Below, one piece after another: positions 1-7,835 of a stretch of DNA of 64,000 bases; the stretch's first letter is position 1, and the number at the start of each line of letters is the position of its first letter. The position numbers and the translations under genes are program-made. Below the pieces are notes generated by a model. That model worked only from the letters and a program-made list of their open reading frames with translations, was not told the DNA's origin and searched no databases. Origin of the DNA: Pedobacter frigiditerrae (GTDB lineage Bacteria > Bacteroidota > Bacteroidia > Sphingobacteriales > Sphingobacteriaceae); assembly GCF_032678705.1 (NCBI RefSeq), contig NZ_JAVTSS010000002.1, positions 744,001 through 808,000 on the forward strand. Direction: 5' to 3'.

Positions 1-1392
1 TCTGTAATTTTCTATAGAAGCGCTAATTTTAGCCGGATAAGCAGCTAATTCATCAATTACAGCTTGGTCTTGCTCGGTAATTGTCATTAACATTGGCACT
101 TTGCCATCGAAATATTTATGGGTTAATACGGTAACTCTGTTAATAAAGTTCCCTAAAATGGCTACTAACTCATTGTTATTACGAGCTTGAAAATCTTTCC
201 AAGTAAAGTCATTATCCTTTGTTTCTGGTGCAGTAGCGGTTAATACGTAACGTAATACATCCTGTTTATCTGGAAACTCTACCAAATATTCATTTAACCA
301 AACTGCCCAGTTTTTAGACGTCGATATTTTCTGACCTTCCAAGTTCAAAAACTCATTAGCTGGAACATTATCTGCTAAAATAAATCCACCATGTGCCATT
401 AACATTGCAGGGAAAATAATGCAATGAAATACGATATTATCCTTACCTATAAAGTGAACTAGTTTAGTAGAATCATCTTTCCAATATTCTTCCCAACCAC
501 ACTTATCATCTTCCATTGGGTTAATGTAATACTCTTCAGCTTTTGGATTCCAAACGTCTAATGTAGCGTAATTGCAAAGCTCTTTTGTCGCAGAGATGTA
601 ACCAATAGGTGCATCAAACCAAACATATAAAACCTTGCCATCAGCGCCTTTCACTGGCACTTTTACACCCCAATCTAAATCTCTTGTCATCGCCCTTGGC
701 TGTAAACCTGCATTTAACCAGCTTTGGCATTGACCATAAACATTTGGTCGCCATTCTTTGTGACTTTCGATATAGCTTCTTAATTGCCCTTCATATTTAT
801 CTAAAGGTAAAAACCAGTTTTTGGTTTCCTTTCTTACAGGAGGTTCTCCGGAAAGGGTAGATTTTGGATTGATTAAATCTGTTGCATTTAGTGTACTTCC
901 GCAGTTCTCGCATTGGTCGCCATAGGCATTTTCATTGCCGCATCTAGGGCAAGTACCTGTAATGTACCTATCTGCCAAGAAAGTTTGTGCTTTCTCATCA
1001 TAATATTGTTCGGTAACTTCTTCTGTAAAAACACCTTCATCATGTAACTTCTTAAAAAAAGCAGATGCTGTTTGGTGGTGAGTTAAGGATGATGTACGAT
1101 GATAAATATCAAAAGATACGCCGAATTCCTTAAAAGAATCACCAATAATTGTGTGGTATTTATCTACCACTTCTTGTGGCGTAATTCCTTCTTTTTTGGC
1201 TTTTAAAGTAATTGGCACTCCATTTTCATCAGAGCCACAAATAAATTTTACATCCCTTTTATTGCTACGAAGGTAACGCACATAAGTATCTGCAGGCAAA
1301 TAAACACCCGCTAAGTGACCAATATGCACTGGACCATTAGTGTAAGGCAAAGCTGCCGTTACCGTATATCTTTTAATTTTATCGTTATCCAA
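1..1392 (-). CDS. metG: Methionyl-tRNA synthetase, C-terminus cut by window edge
   Basis: Charges tRNA-Met with methionine in the cytoplasm. The reverse-strand reading frame stays open for 464 codons to the window edge, so the anticodon-binding C-terminus is missing. It shows the class I signature HIGH at about residues 23-26 ([10 protein letters not shown]), a four-cysteine zinc knuckle (CPRCG...CENCG) and the KMSKS-equivalent KISTSK, all in the expected order. There is no ATG near the conserved N-terminus: an in-frame stop lies three codons before a TTG, so TTG at 1390-1392 is the best start ([20 protein letters not shown]). A TAnnTTTG promoter box 18 nt upstream supports this. Divergent from the LD-carboxypeptidase gene. 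Identity is certain; the start is a good inference. Confidence 0.96.
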   Translation of the reverse strand, partial: MDNDKIKRYTVTAALPYTNGPVHIGHLAGVYLPADTYVRYLRSNKRDVKFICGSDENGVPITLKAKKEGITPQEVVDKYHTIIGDSFKEFGVSFDIYHRTSSLTHHQTASAFFKKLHDEGVFTEEVTEQYYDEKAQTFLADRYITGTCPRCGNENAYGDQCENCGSTLNATDLINPKSTLSGEPPVRKETKNWFLPLDKYEGQLRSYIESHKEWRPNVYGQCQSWLNAGLQPRAMTRDLDWGVKVPVKGADGKVLYVWFDAPIGYISATKELCNYATLDVWNPKAEEYYINPMEDDKCGWEEYWKDDSTKLVHFIGKDNIVFHCIIFPAMLMAHGGFILADNVPANEFLNLEGQKISTSKNWAVWLNEYLVEFPDKQDVLRYVLTATAPETKDNDFTWKDFQARNNNELVAILGNFINRVTVLTHKYFDGKVPMLMTITEQDQAVIDELAAYPAKISASIENYR

Positions 1393-1410
1393 AACTATTT
1401 ATTTATTTTG

Positions 1411-1418
1411 CAAAGATA
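1411..1418 (-). promoter_or_regulatory. Promoter -7 box for metG
   Basis: Reverse-strand TATCTTTG matches the Bacteroidota -7 consensus TAnnTTTG and lies 18 nt before the proposed TTG start of metG. No clear -33 TTG was seen. Confidence 0.6.
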
Positions 1419-1430
1419 TTGATTTTACCT

Positions 1431-2330
1431 ATGATAAAACAGCCATCCTATTTAAAAAAGGGCGATAAAATTGCGATTGTCTGTCCGGCTAAAAAACTAC
1501 CTAAATCTATTGATGGCGCCATTGAAACCCTTAAAAGTTGGGGTTTGGAAGTGGTTATTGGAAGCACCGTAAATGGGTCTTACCATCAGTTTTCCGGAAC
1601 AGATGAAGAAAGGGCGGCAGATTTACAGCAGTTTTTAGATGACAAAAGCATTAGAGCCATTATTGCTGCTCGTGGTGGTTATGGTACCATCCGAATTATA
1701 GATCTGCTAGATTTTACCATCTTTAATGAAGAGCCAAAATGGCTGGTTGGCTTTAGTGACATTACCATTTTGCTTTCTCACGCATTGGCGGATTTAAAGA
1801 CTCAAAGCATACATGCACAAATGCCTTATACTTTTGACACAAGTACGGCTGAAGCTTTGGAAAGTTTAAGAAAATCGCTTTTTGGAGAAGAGTTATCTTA
1901 CAGCTACTCCAGCGAGTTTAACAATAAAGTCGGTAAAGCAGAAGGAATTTTAATTGGCGGAAATTTAAGTTTGTTAATCGCTATAGAAGGTTCTGTTTCT
2001 GAAATGAATTATGATGATAAAATTCTTTTCTTGGAAGATGTTGGTGAACATGAATATTCCATTGACAGAATGATGCGCCTTTTGAAAAGAAAGAGCAAAC
2101 TCGACAAACTAAAGGGGTTAATTGTTGGTGCTTTTAATGAGATAAGCGAAGAAAGTATCCCTTTTGGGCAAACGCCTGAAGAAGTGATTTCGGAGTTGGT
2201 TAAAGAATTTGATTACCCAGTTTGTTTTAACTTCCCTACAGGACATATAGATGATAACCGAGCGATGGTAGTGGGTAAAACAATTTCTCTTTCTGTAGCT
2301 AAAAATGATGTACAATTAAACTATTTATAA
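1431..2330 (+). CDS. LD-carboxypeptidase (peptidase family S66, LdcA-like)
   Basis: Predicted to cleave the L,D bond of the terminal D-alanine from tetrapeptide muropeptides during wall recycling. The 299-residue protein has the S66 layout: RGGYG at about 81-85, nucleophile Ser109 in VGFSDIT, Glu202 in LEDVGE and His272 in PTGHIDDN, a full Ser-Glu-His triad. No signal peptide is visible, which fits a cytoplasmic enzyme. An upstream in-frame TTG at 1419 overlaps the divergent metG promoter, so ATG 1431 (MIKQPSYLKKG) is preferred. The next gene starts one base after its stop, so the two are probably co-transcribed. Confidence 0.9.
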   Translation: MIKQPSYLKKGDKIAIVCPAKKLPKSIDGAIETLKSWGLEVVIGSTVNGSYHQFSGTDEERAADLQQFLDDKSIRAIIAARGGYGTIRIIDLLDFTIFNEEPKWLVGFSDITILLSHALADLKTQSIHAQMPYTFDTSTAEALESLRKSLFGEELSYSYSSEFNNKVGKAEGILIGGNLSLLIAIEGSVSEMNYDDKILFLEDVGEHEYSIDRMMRLLKRKSKLDKLKGLIVGAFNEISEESIPFGQTPEEVISELVKEFDYPVCFNFPTGHIDDNRAMVVGKTISLSVAKNDVQLNYL

Positions 2331-2331
2331 C

Positions 2332-2739
2332 ATGGCAATTTTCGATACTTTAGGTAAATACCGCAATACGGGATTATTAATTTTAAGAATTGGTTTAGGT
2401 GTAATGATGATGGTACACGGTTTACCAAAAATTATGGGTGGTCCAGATGGTTGGACAAAACTTGGCGGAAGCATGAAAGTAGTTCACATAGATTTCTTAC
2501 CTATGTTGTGGGGCTTTATGGCCGCAGCTTCAGAAGGTATTGGCGGGTTTTTATTGATTTTAGGTTTATTCTTCCGTCCTGTAAATATGCTTTTGGTTGT
2601 TACCATGATTATTGCCTCATTAGTTCATTTTGCCAAAGGCGATGGATTGGATGGAGCTGGTCATGCGATAGAATTAGGCATTGTATTTTTTAGCTTGATT
2701 TTTATTGGCCCAGGAAAGTATAGCATTGATAAGAAGTAG
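2332..2739 (+). CDS. DoxX family membrane protein
   Basis: A 135-residue protein with about four hydrophobic segments and the DoxX hallmark N-terminus (LRIGLGVMMMVHGLPKIMGG), followed by a loop with Trp and Gly and two further membrane helices. DoxX proteins sit in the inner membrane; some are linked to thiol or sulfur redox stress, but the activity here cannot be told from sequence. It starts one base after the LD-carboxypeptidase stop, so it is likely the second gene of a two-gene unit that ends at the strong hairpin at 2760-2795. Confidence 0.88.
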   Translation: MAIFDTLGKYRNTGLLILRIGLGVMMMVHGLPKIMGGPDGWTKLGGSMKVVHIDFLPMLWGFMAAASEGIGGFLLILGLFFRPVNMLLVVTMIIASLVHFAKGDGLDGAGHAIELGIVFFSLIFIGPGKYSIDKK

Positions 2740-2759
2740 CGAGAATAACTATATATATT

Positions 2760-2795
2760 AAAAAGCCCAGTTTACATTTGTAAACTGGGCTTTTT
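2760..2795. terminator. Bidirectional terminator between doxX and susD
   Basis: A 15- to 17-bp perfect inverted repeat (AAAAAGCCCAGTTTACA / TGTAAACTGGGCTTTTT) with a tiny loop, A-run on the left and T-run on the right. It lies between convergent genes and can terminate both. Confidence 0.93.
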
Positions 2796-2825
2796 TATTT
2801 AATGAACTAATCTAGTTCGGCATTA

Positions 2826-4262
2826 TTAATTTGCGTATCCTGGGTTTTGTTGAGGTTTCAATGACGGATTAGCATTTAACTCAGCCTGAGGAAGAGGGAA
2901 TACCAATCTATTATCTCCTACTGGAAGATTTAAAGCCACCCAATGGCCATTTGTAGCTGTTCTCACGATAGGTGTTTTTGTTCTCAACAAGTCAAAGAAT
3001 TTGTGACCCTCACCATATAGTTCTTTACCTCTTTCTGCTAAAATTTCATCAATTAATGCTTGCCCAGTATTTAATGAAAGAAGAGTGCCTGGTATAGCTC
3101 TAGCTTGTATTGCTTGTAAAGCTAGTTTAGCGGCTGGCTCATTAGCTACACCTAATCTAGCCTCAGCCTCTGCTTCAATTAGATACATTTCTGATGAACG
3201 AATTAAAACAGTGTTAGTTGCAGCAGATGATCTAAAGTCAAATTTGTTAATTAAATAACCTTCTGGACCTCTCCTTGCGCCAATTACGCCATTTACAAGA
3301 AACTGTTGTCTACGGATGTCATTTGTTGCAAATGAATTGAAGAATGCGTCATTAGCTCTAAAGCTTGAATATCCGATATCATAAGGATCATAGAATGAAT
3401 GAACGTTAAGGAAACCTTGGTTATCATCAGTTCTAACATTGATAGCATAAATCCATTCTGATGTAGGTGCAGCAAAACCAGTTAATAAAGCTGCGCCAGC
3501 ACTTAAAGGCTTACCAACTCTAGCCAATTTAGCATACTTACTTGCTTCAGCATAGTTACCCATAGTTAAATAGATCCTAGCCAAATAACCTTGTACAGCA
3601 CCTTTTGTAAACCTATAGACGCTAGTTTTTGTAGTTGGGATATTCGCTTCTGCAAATAACAAATCAGTAAGGATTTGGGCATATACTTCTTTTACCTTGC
3701 TTCTTAAAGGAGGTACATCAGTTGGGCCTAACGGTGCCAAAACCAATGGAACGCCTAAAGCTTCAGGATCAACTGTATAAGGTTTACCATACCATCTTAC
3801 TAAGTTAAAATAAGCTTCAGCTCTCAACGCTCTAGTTTCTGCCAAATAAGCAGTTTTTTGAGCCGCTGTTAAAGGAGAAGTTGGAATATTAAATTCAAAT
3901 TGATTACAACCTGCAATGATTCTATAAGCTTGTGTCCAATAAGCCAGAGGCTCGTTAGAAGTATAAGTTTGCGAAAATTGGTAACCTACAACAAAACGGC
4001 CATAATTACCTGCGCCACTAACCACTAATACATCATTTCCCTTAATATCAGCAGTTAAGATCATATCATTTGTATATGAACTTAATGTGGTTAAGTCATA
4101 AAGTCCTGTTAATGCAGAAGCAATTCTTTCAGGACTAGAAAATGCCTCACTTGCTTTGATTGAAGTAGTTGGTGCAACCACCAAAAACTCCTTTTTACAA
4201 CCTGTAGCTATTGTTGCTAATAATAGGGCTGTATATATTGCGATTTTATTTATCTTTTTCAT
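2826..4262 (-). CDS. RagB/SusD family nutrient-uptake lipoprotein
   Basis: Surface lipoprotein that binds substrate on top of a SusC channel. The 478-residue protein has a lipoprotein signal with lipobox ATGC (Cys22), then a helix-rich SusD body: an N-terminal region with 'LTGLYDLT', a middle part with RAEAYFNLVRWYG (the conserved TPR-like helix typical of SusD) and a C-terminal section with ILAERGKELYGEGHKFFDLLR. It starts 12 bp after the susC stop. No glycoside hydrolase, sulfatase, hybrid two-component or ECF sigma/anti-sigma gene is adjacent, so the substrate is not apparent; the neighbouring M14 peptidase makes peptide a possibility. Confidence 0.95.
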   Translation of the reverse strand: MKKINKIAIYTALLLATIATGCKKEFLVVAPTTSIKASEAFSSPERIASALTGLYDLTTLSSYTNDMILTADIKGNDVLVVSGAGNYGRFVVGYQFSQTYTSNEPLAYWTQAYRIIAGCNQFEFNIPTSPLTAAQKTAYLAETRALRAEAYFNLVRWYGKPYTVDPEALGVPLVLAPLGPTDVPPLRSKVKEVYAQILTDLLFAEANIPTTKTSVYRFTKGAVQGYLARIYLTMGNYAEASKYAKLARVGKPLSAGAALLTGFAAPTSEWIYAINVRTDDNQGFLNVHSFYDPYDIGYSSFRANDAFFNSFATNDIRRQQFLVNGVIGARRGPEGYLINKFDFRSSAATNTVLIRSSEMYLIEAEAEARLGVANEPAAKLALQAIQARAIPGTLLSLNTGQALIDEILAERGKELYGEGHKFFDLLRTKTPIVRTATNGHWVALNLPVGDNRLVFPLPQAELNANPSLKPQQNPGYAN

Positions 4263-4274
4263 AATTATCTTATA

Positions 4275-7200
4275 TTAAAATCCAACAGTTAATCCAACAG
4301 AAAGTGTTTTAATGTTAGGTATTTCATTATTGCTTGTACCATTAATTGCTTGTTCAGGATCCATACCTTTGTGCTTAGCTAAAGTGAAAGGATTTTCTGC
4401 CATGATAAATAAACGAGCACTTCCTAATTTCGCTTTAGTAGCCCAATCACTTTTGAGTTTATAACCAAGAGTGATGTTTTTTACTCTGATATAAGAACCG
4501 TCATGTAAATACCTAGTAGAAGCACTATTAGACAAATCCGTGTTCACAGGAACAAATCTTGGAATAGTTGAAGATGTATTTGTTGGTGACCAAGCATTTA
4601 ATACCTCTCTAGACAATTGCTGTCCAGGAGTAATACCATTATGTGTTAAAGTTTGTTCAAGCGCATCATAAACTTTGCCTCCATAAGAGAAATAAGTGAA
4701 AACGCTAAAATCAAATTCTTTATAGGTTAATGTATTGTTAAAGCCACCAAAGAAATCTGGTAGTGATGAACCGTGTGTATTATATAACTTTGCACTTGCA
4801 TAAGTTTTGGTAGTAATCTTATTTCCATTTGCATCATCCATATACCACATTGCTCTACCATCAGTCTGGTCTATACCTGCATATTCTCTTAGATTCCATG
4901 CATAACGGTCTCCACCAACTTTAAGATTATATTGACCATCTCCAACTTCAGCTTGAGTTAATTTTTTAATCTCATTATTATTAGTTGTTAGGTTAACCGA
5001 TACATTCCAGTTGAAATCTGAAGTAACAATTGGCGTACCTCCTAAAGTAAACTCAAATCCTGAATTGTTAATCTCTGCTAAATTGGTATTCAAAAGAGCA
5101 AACCCTGTCATTCTGGTTAATGGCTGCGCAAATAATAATCCTTCAGATTGTTTCTTATAATATCCTAACTCTCCATTAATACGGCGATTTAAGATTGAAA
5201 ACTCAATACCAATGTCTTTAGTGTTATTTCTTTCCCATTGTAACGCATTATTTTCTAGCTGACTATAAACCGCCGCACCCTGACCTTCATAGGCACCTGT
5301 TAAAGAATATAATCCTTGTGCTGCATAACGACCAATCTTATTGTTACCAGTAGTTCCGTAACTTGCTCGTAGTTTTAATTCATTGATAAAAGTTAAGTTG
5401 CTCATGAACTTCTCCTGAGAAATTCTCCAAGCCCCACCTACAGAATAAAAATTACCATATTTTTTATCAGGTCCAAAAACAGAAGAACCATCACGTCTAA
5501 AAGTAGCAGACAAGTAATATTTATTCGCAAAATCATAATTTAATCTTGAGAAATAAGATGCAAATCTTTCTTCAGTAACACCAGAAGTAGTTCCTGAACC
5601 TGGAAGTGCAGCATTACCTAATTCTGTTTGTCCAGCAAATGAAAATCCTGTTCTCTCGGCAGAAAAAGTATCGTATGTATTCTTGAAAGATTCTTGACCC
5701 AATAAAACATTGAAGTTATGACTACCTATGCTTTTATCATAAGTTAAGGTATTGATATAGGTCGTAGTTATATCTTCCTTAGAATAGCGATATGCTCTAC
5801 CTTTTACACCAACTCCATTACCATGCTCCAAATTGTAGAATTGGTTTTCTCTTACACCGGTGTAATCTAAACTCACCATTGATTTTGCAGTAAACCCATT
5901 CAAAAATTTAATTTGAACGTATGGAACTGAAGTGATACGTGTAGTTTTAGAAAGGTATTGATCCAATTCATTTAATCCAACTGGATTAAAATCAGGAGAA
6001 ACAGGGTTAACATAGTTATATACAGGCTTGCCATTAACATCATAGGTCACATTACCATTTGCATCTCTTACATATAATGAATAGATGTTTGAGTTAATGT
6101 CCGCAAAACGTACAGGGTTAGCACCGCCACCTGCACCTGCAGGAGTGTTCTGGATTGAATTTGCTAAAGTATTATTGATACCAAAAGAGATTGATTTGTT
6201 TACATCACCAGAGAGGTTAAACTTACCTGTAAATCTTTTAAAATCTGAACCAATTACTATACCTTTCTGATCGAAATATCCACCAGAAACATAATACTTT
6301 AGTTTTTCAGTGCCACCACTAGCAGAAATATTGGCGTCTTTAGTAATACCTTTTCTTAAAACAGCATCTCTCCAATCCGTGTCATAAAGTAAAGCAGCAC
6401 CTGGTGCAAGTGCCCCACCTCCAACAAATGGATTTAAGGTATTAAAAGGATTTACACTTAACTTAGTTCTTGTATTTGTATTTGCAGTAGTTGCAGCTGC
6501 AGCCGGAGTTGCTCCACCTGCAATTGCTGTTGCATAATAGCTATTGAAATATAATCTGTAATATTCCTCAGCATTTAAAGTTTCATGTTTATCAACTGCT
6601 TGAGAAGAAAAACCACCAGAAACACTTGCGCTAAATTTAGTTACTCCGGCTTTTCCTTGTTTAGTAGTAATCAAAACTACGCCGTTGGCCGCTCTAGATC
6701 CATAAATAGCAGATGATGAAGCATCCTTCAGGATAGTAACAGATTCAACATCATTTGGATTTAATGTTGCCAAAAAATCTGCTGTTTGAGCAACACTCGT
6801 TAAGTCTGTACCTGTAGGCGATACAACAACTCCATCTACCACATATAGTGGCTCAGCAGATTGTGTAATTGAACCAATACCACGTACACGAATTTGAGTT
6901 GCTGCACCTGGCTGACCAGACACACTACTTACCTGCACACCTGCTGCGGCTCCTTGTAAAGACTTTTGGAAAGATGTAGTAGGTCTGCTTTCAAAGTTTT
7001 TAGCTCCTACAACTGCTGCAGAGCCAACAAAACTTTCTTTTTTAACAGTACCATAAGCAACTACCATTACTTCTTGTAAGTCGTTTGTACTATCTTCCAA
7101 TGTTGCGTTAACAACATTATTTGTTCCAATTGTTAATGATTGATTAGCATAACCCAGTGAAGAGAATTCTATTATTGTAACTGAAGCAGGAACACTAATA

Positions 7201-7379
7201 CTAAATGTACCATTTGAACTTGTGCCCGTTACGGCGTTTGAACCTCTGCCTTTTACAGTTACACCAGGGACAGGCAAGCCTGTTTTGTCTTTAACTGTTC
7301 CAGTAACCGTTCGGTTTTGTGCAAATGCCACAGAAAATAGCAAAGACAAAACGAGAAGGCTTTGTAAAATTTTTTTCAT
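4275..7379 (-). CDS. SusC/RagA family TonB-linked outer-membrane transporter
   Basis: TonB-dependent import channel paired with the following SusD. The 1034-residue protein has a signal peptide cleaved after about Ala20, a CarboxypepD_reg-like domain (about 24-105, starting RTVTGTVKDKTGLPVPGVTV), a plug with SLQGAAAGVQV, RVRGIGSI and PLYVVDGVVV, then the SNAIYGSRAANGVV-type motif (here SSAIYGSRAANGVVLITTK) and a long beta barrel ending in Phe (VGLTVGF). Length is normal for the family. Preceded by a leader of nearly 400 nt with a good promoter at its far end. No anti-sigma-interacting N-terminal extension (STN domain) is present, so sigma/anti-sigma signalling is unlikely. Confidence 0.96.
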   Translation of the reverse strand: MKKILQSLLVLSLLFSVAFAQNRTVTGTVKDKTGLPVPGVTVKGRGSNAVTGTSSNGTFSISVPASVTIIEFSSLGYANQSLTIGTNNVVNATLEDSTNDLQEVMVVAYGTVKKESFVGSAAVVGAKNFESRPTTSFQKSLQGAAAGVQVSSVSGQPGAATQIRVRGIGSITQSAEPLYVVDGVVVSPTGTDLTSVAQTADFLATLNPNDVESVTILKDASSSAIYGSRAANGVVLITTKQGKAGVTKFSASVSGGFSSQAVDKHETLNAEEYYRLYFNSYYATAIAGGATPAAAATTANTNTRTKLSVNPFNTLNPFVGGGALAPGAALLYDTDWRDAVLRKGITKDANISASGGTEKLKYYVSGGYFDQKGIVIGSDFKRFTGKFNLSGDVNKSISFGINNTLANSIQNTPAGAGGGANPVRFADINSNIYSLYVRDANGNVTYDVNGKPVYNYVNPVSPDFNPVGLNELDQYLSKTTRITSVPYVQIKFLNGFTAKSMVSLDYTGVRENQFYNLEHGNGVGVKGRAYRYSKEDITTTYINTLTYDKSIGSHNFNVLLGQESFKNTYDTFSAERTGFSFAGQTELGNAALPGSGTTSGVTEERFASYFSRLNYDFANKYYLSATFRRDGSSVFGPDKKYGNFYSVGGAWRISQEKFMSNLTFINELKLRASYGTTGNNKIGRYAAQGLYSLTGAYEGQGAAVYSQLENNALQWERNNTKDIGIEFSILNRRINGELGYYKKQSEGLLFAQPLTRMTGFALLNTNLAEINNSGFEFTLGGTPIVTSDFNWNVSVNLTTNNNEIKKLTQAEVGDGQYNLKVGGDRYAWNLREYAGIDQTDGRAMWYMDDANGNKITTKTYASAKLYNTHGSSLPDFFGGFNNTLTYKEFDFSVFTYFSYGGKVYDALEQTLTHNGITPGQQLSREVLNAWSPTNTSSTIPRFVPVNTDLSNSASTRYLHDGSYIRVKNITLGYKLKSDWATKAKLGSARLFIMAENPFTLAKHKGMDPEQAINGTSNNEIPNIKTLSVGLTVGF

Positions 7380-7727
7380 AAATAATTAATTTTGTGTGAA
7401 AAATTGGTTGTTTTTGGCGAAATTTTAGATCATTTCATTTGAAATTGATTGAGAATTATCCTCTATTAAATAGATCGATTAAGGCGAGTTTCGTTCCCTC
7501 CACGCCTAATTCTTGCCGCCTTTTAAAGACGACAATTCTTGCATTGGTAGTTTATTTTAAATAAAGTATTAAGTTAATTAACCACAAGTTTCCGAAAAAA
7601 ATGTAGCTAAAACAAATTTTATGTAACATTTTTAACACAACATAAGGAGAATTATTACCAAAAAATTAAAATTCATTAAAAACTCATAAATACTTATTTA
7701 CAACATTTTAATGTTAAAGTCAGTACT

Positions 7728-7761
7728 AAATCGATAAAGTTTAAATAAGCTTTGTCGATTT
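7728..7761. promoter_or_regulatory. Dyad at the predicted susC transcription start
   Basis: Inverted repeat AAATCGATAAAG (7728-7739) / CTTTGTCGATTT (7750-7761), 11 of 12 positions complementary, 10-nt spacer. It starts a few bases downstream of the predicted +1 of the susC promoter, so it could be an operator or a 5' stem-loop. Inference only. Confidence 0.4.
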
Positions 7762-7771
7762 TATCTATTAG

Positions 7772-7804
7772 CAAAATTAGATGTGACAATAAAAATTTAC
7801 AAAA
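7772..7804 (-). promoter_or_regulatory. susC promoter (-7 and -33)
   Basis: Reverse strand carries TAATTTTG (7772-7779), matching TAnnTTTG, and TTTTG at 7800-7804, with 20 bp between the box and the TTG. Both elements and spacing fit the Bacteroidota promoter. It implies a leader of about 385 nt. Confidence 0.65.
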
Positions 7805-7835
7805 GGAAGACTTTTCAGCTACGAAAATCTCATAG

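Larger units (their letters stand above)
7380..7835 (-). other. Long intergenic region / 5' leader of susC
   Basis: 456 bp without a convincing gene between susC and the M14 peptidase stop. It holds a promoter (box 7772-7779 with -33 at 7800-7804), a dyad just downstream of the predicted start site, and about 380 nt of AT-rich transcribed leader whose function is not apparent. Confidence 0.6.

Noticed and set aside
1419..1430. TTG start for the LD-carboxypeptidase
   Set aside because: The TTG overlaps the divergent metG promoter box and adds only four unconserved residues before ATG 1431.
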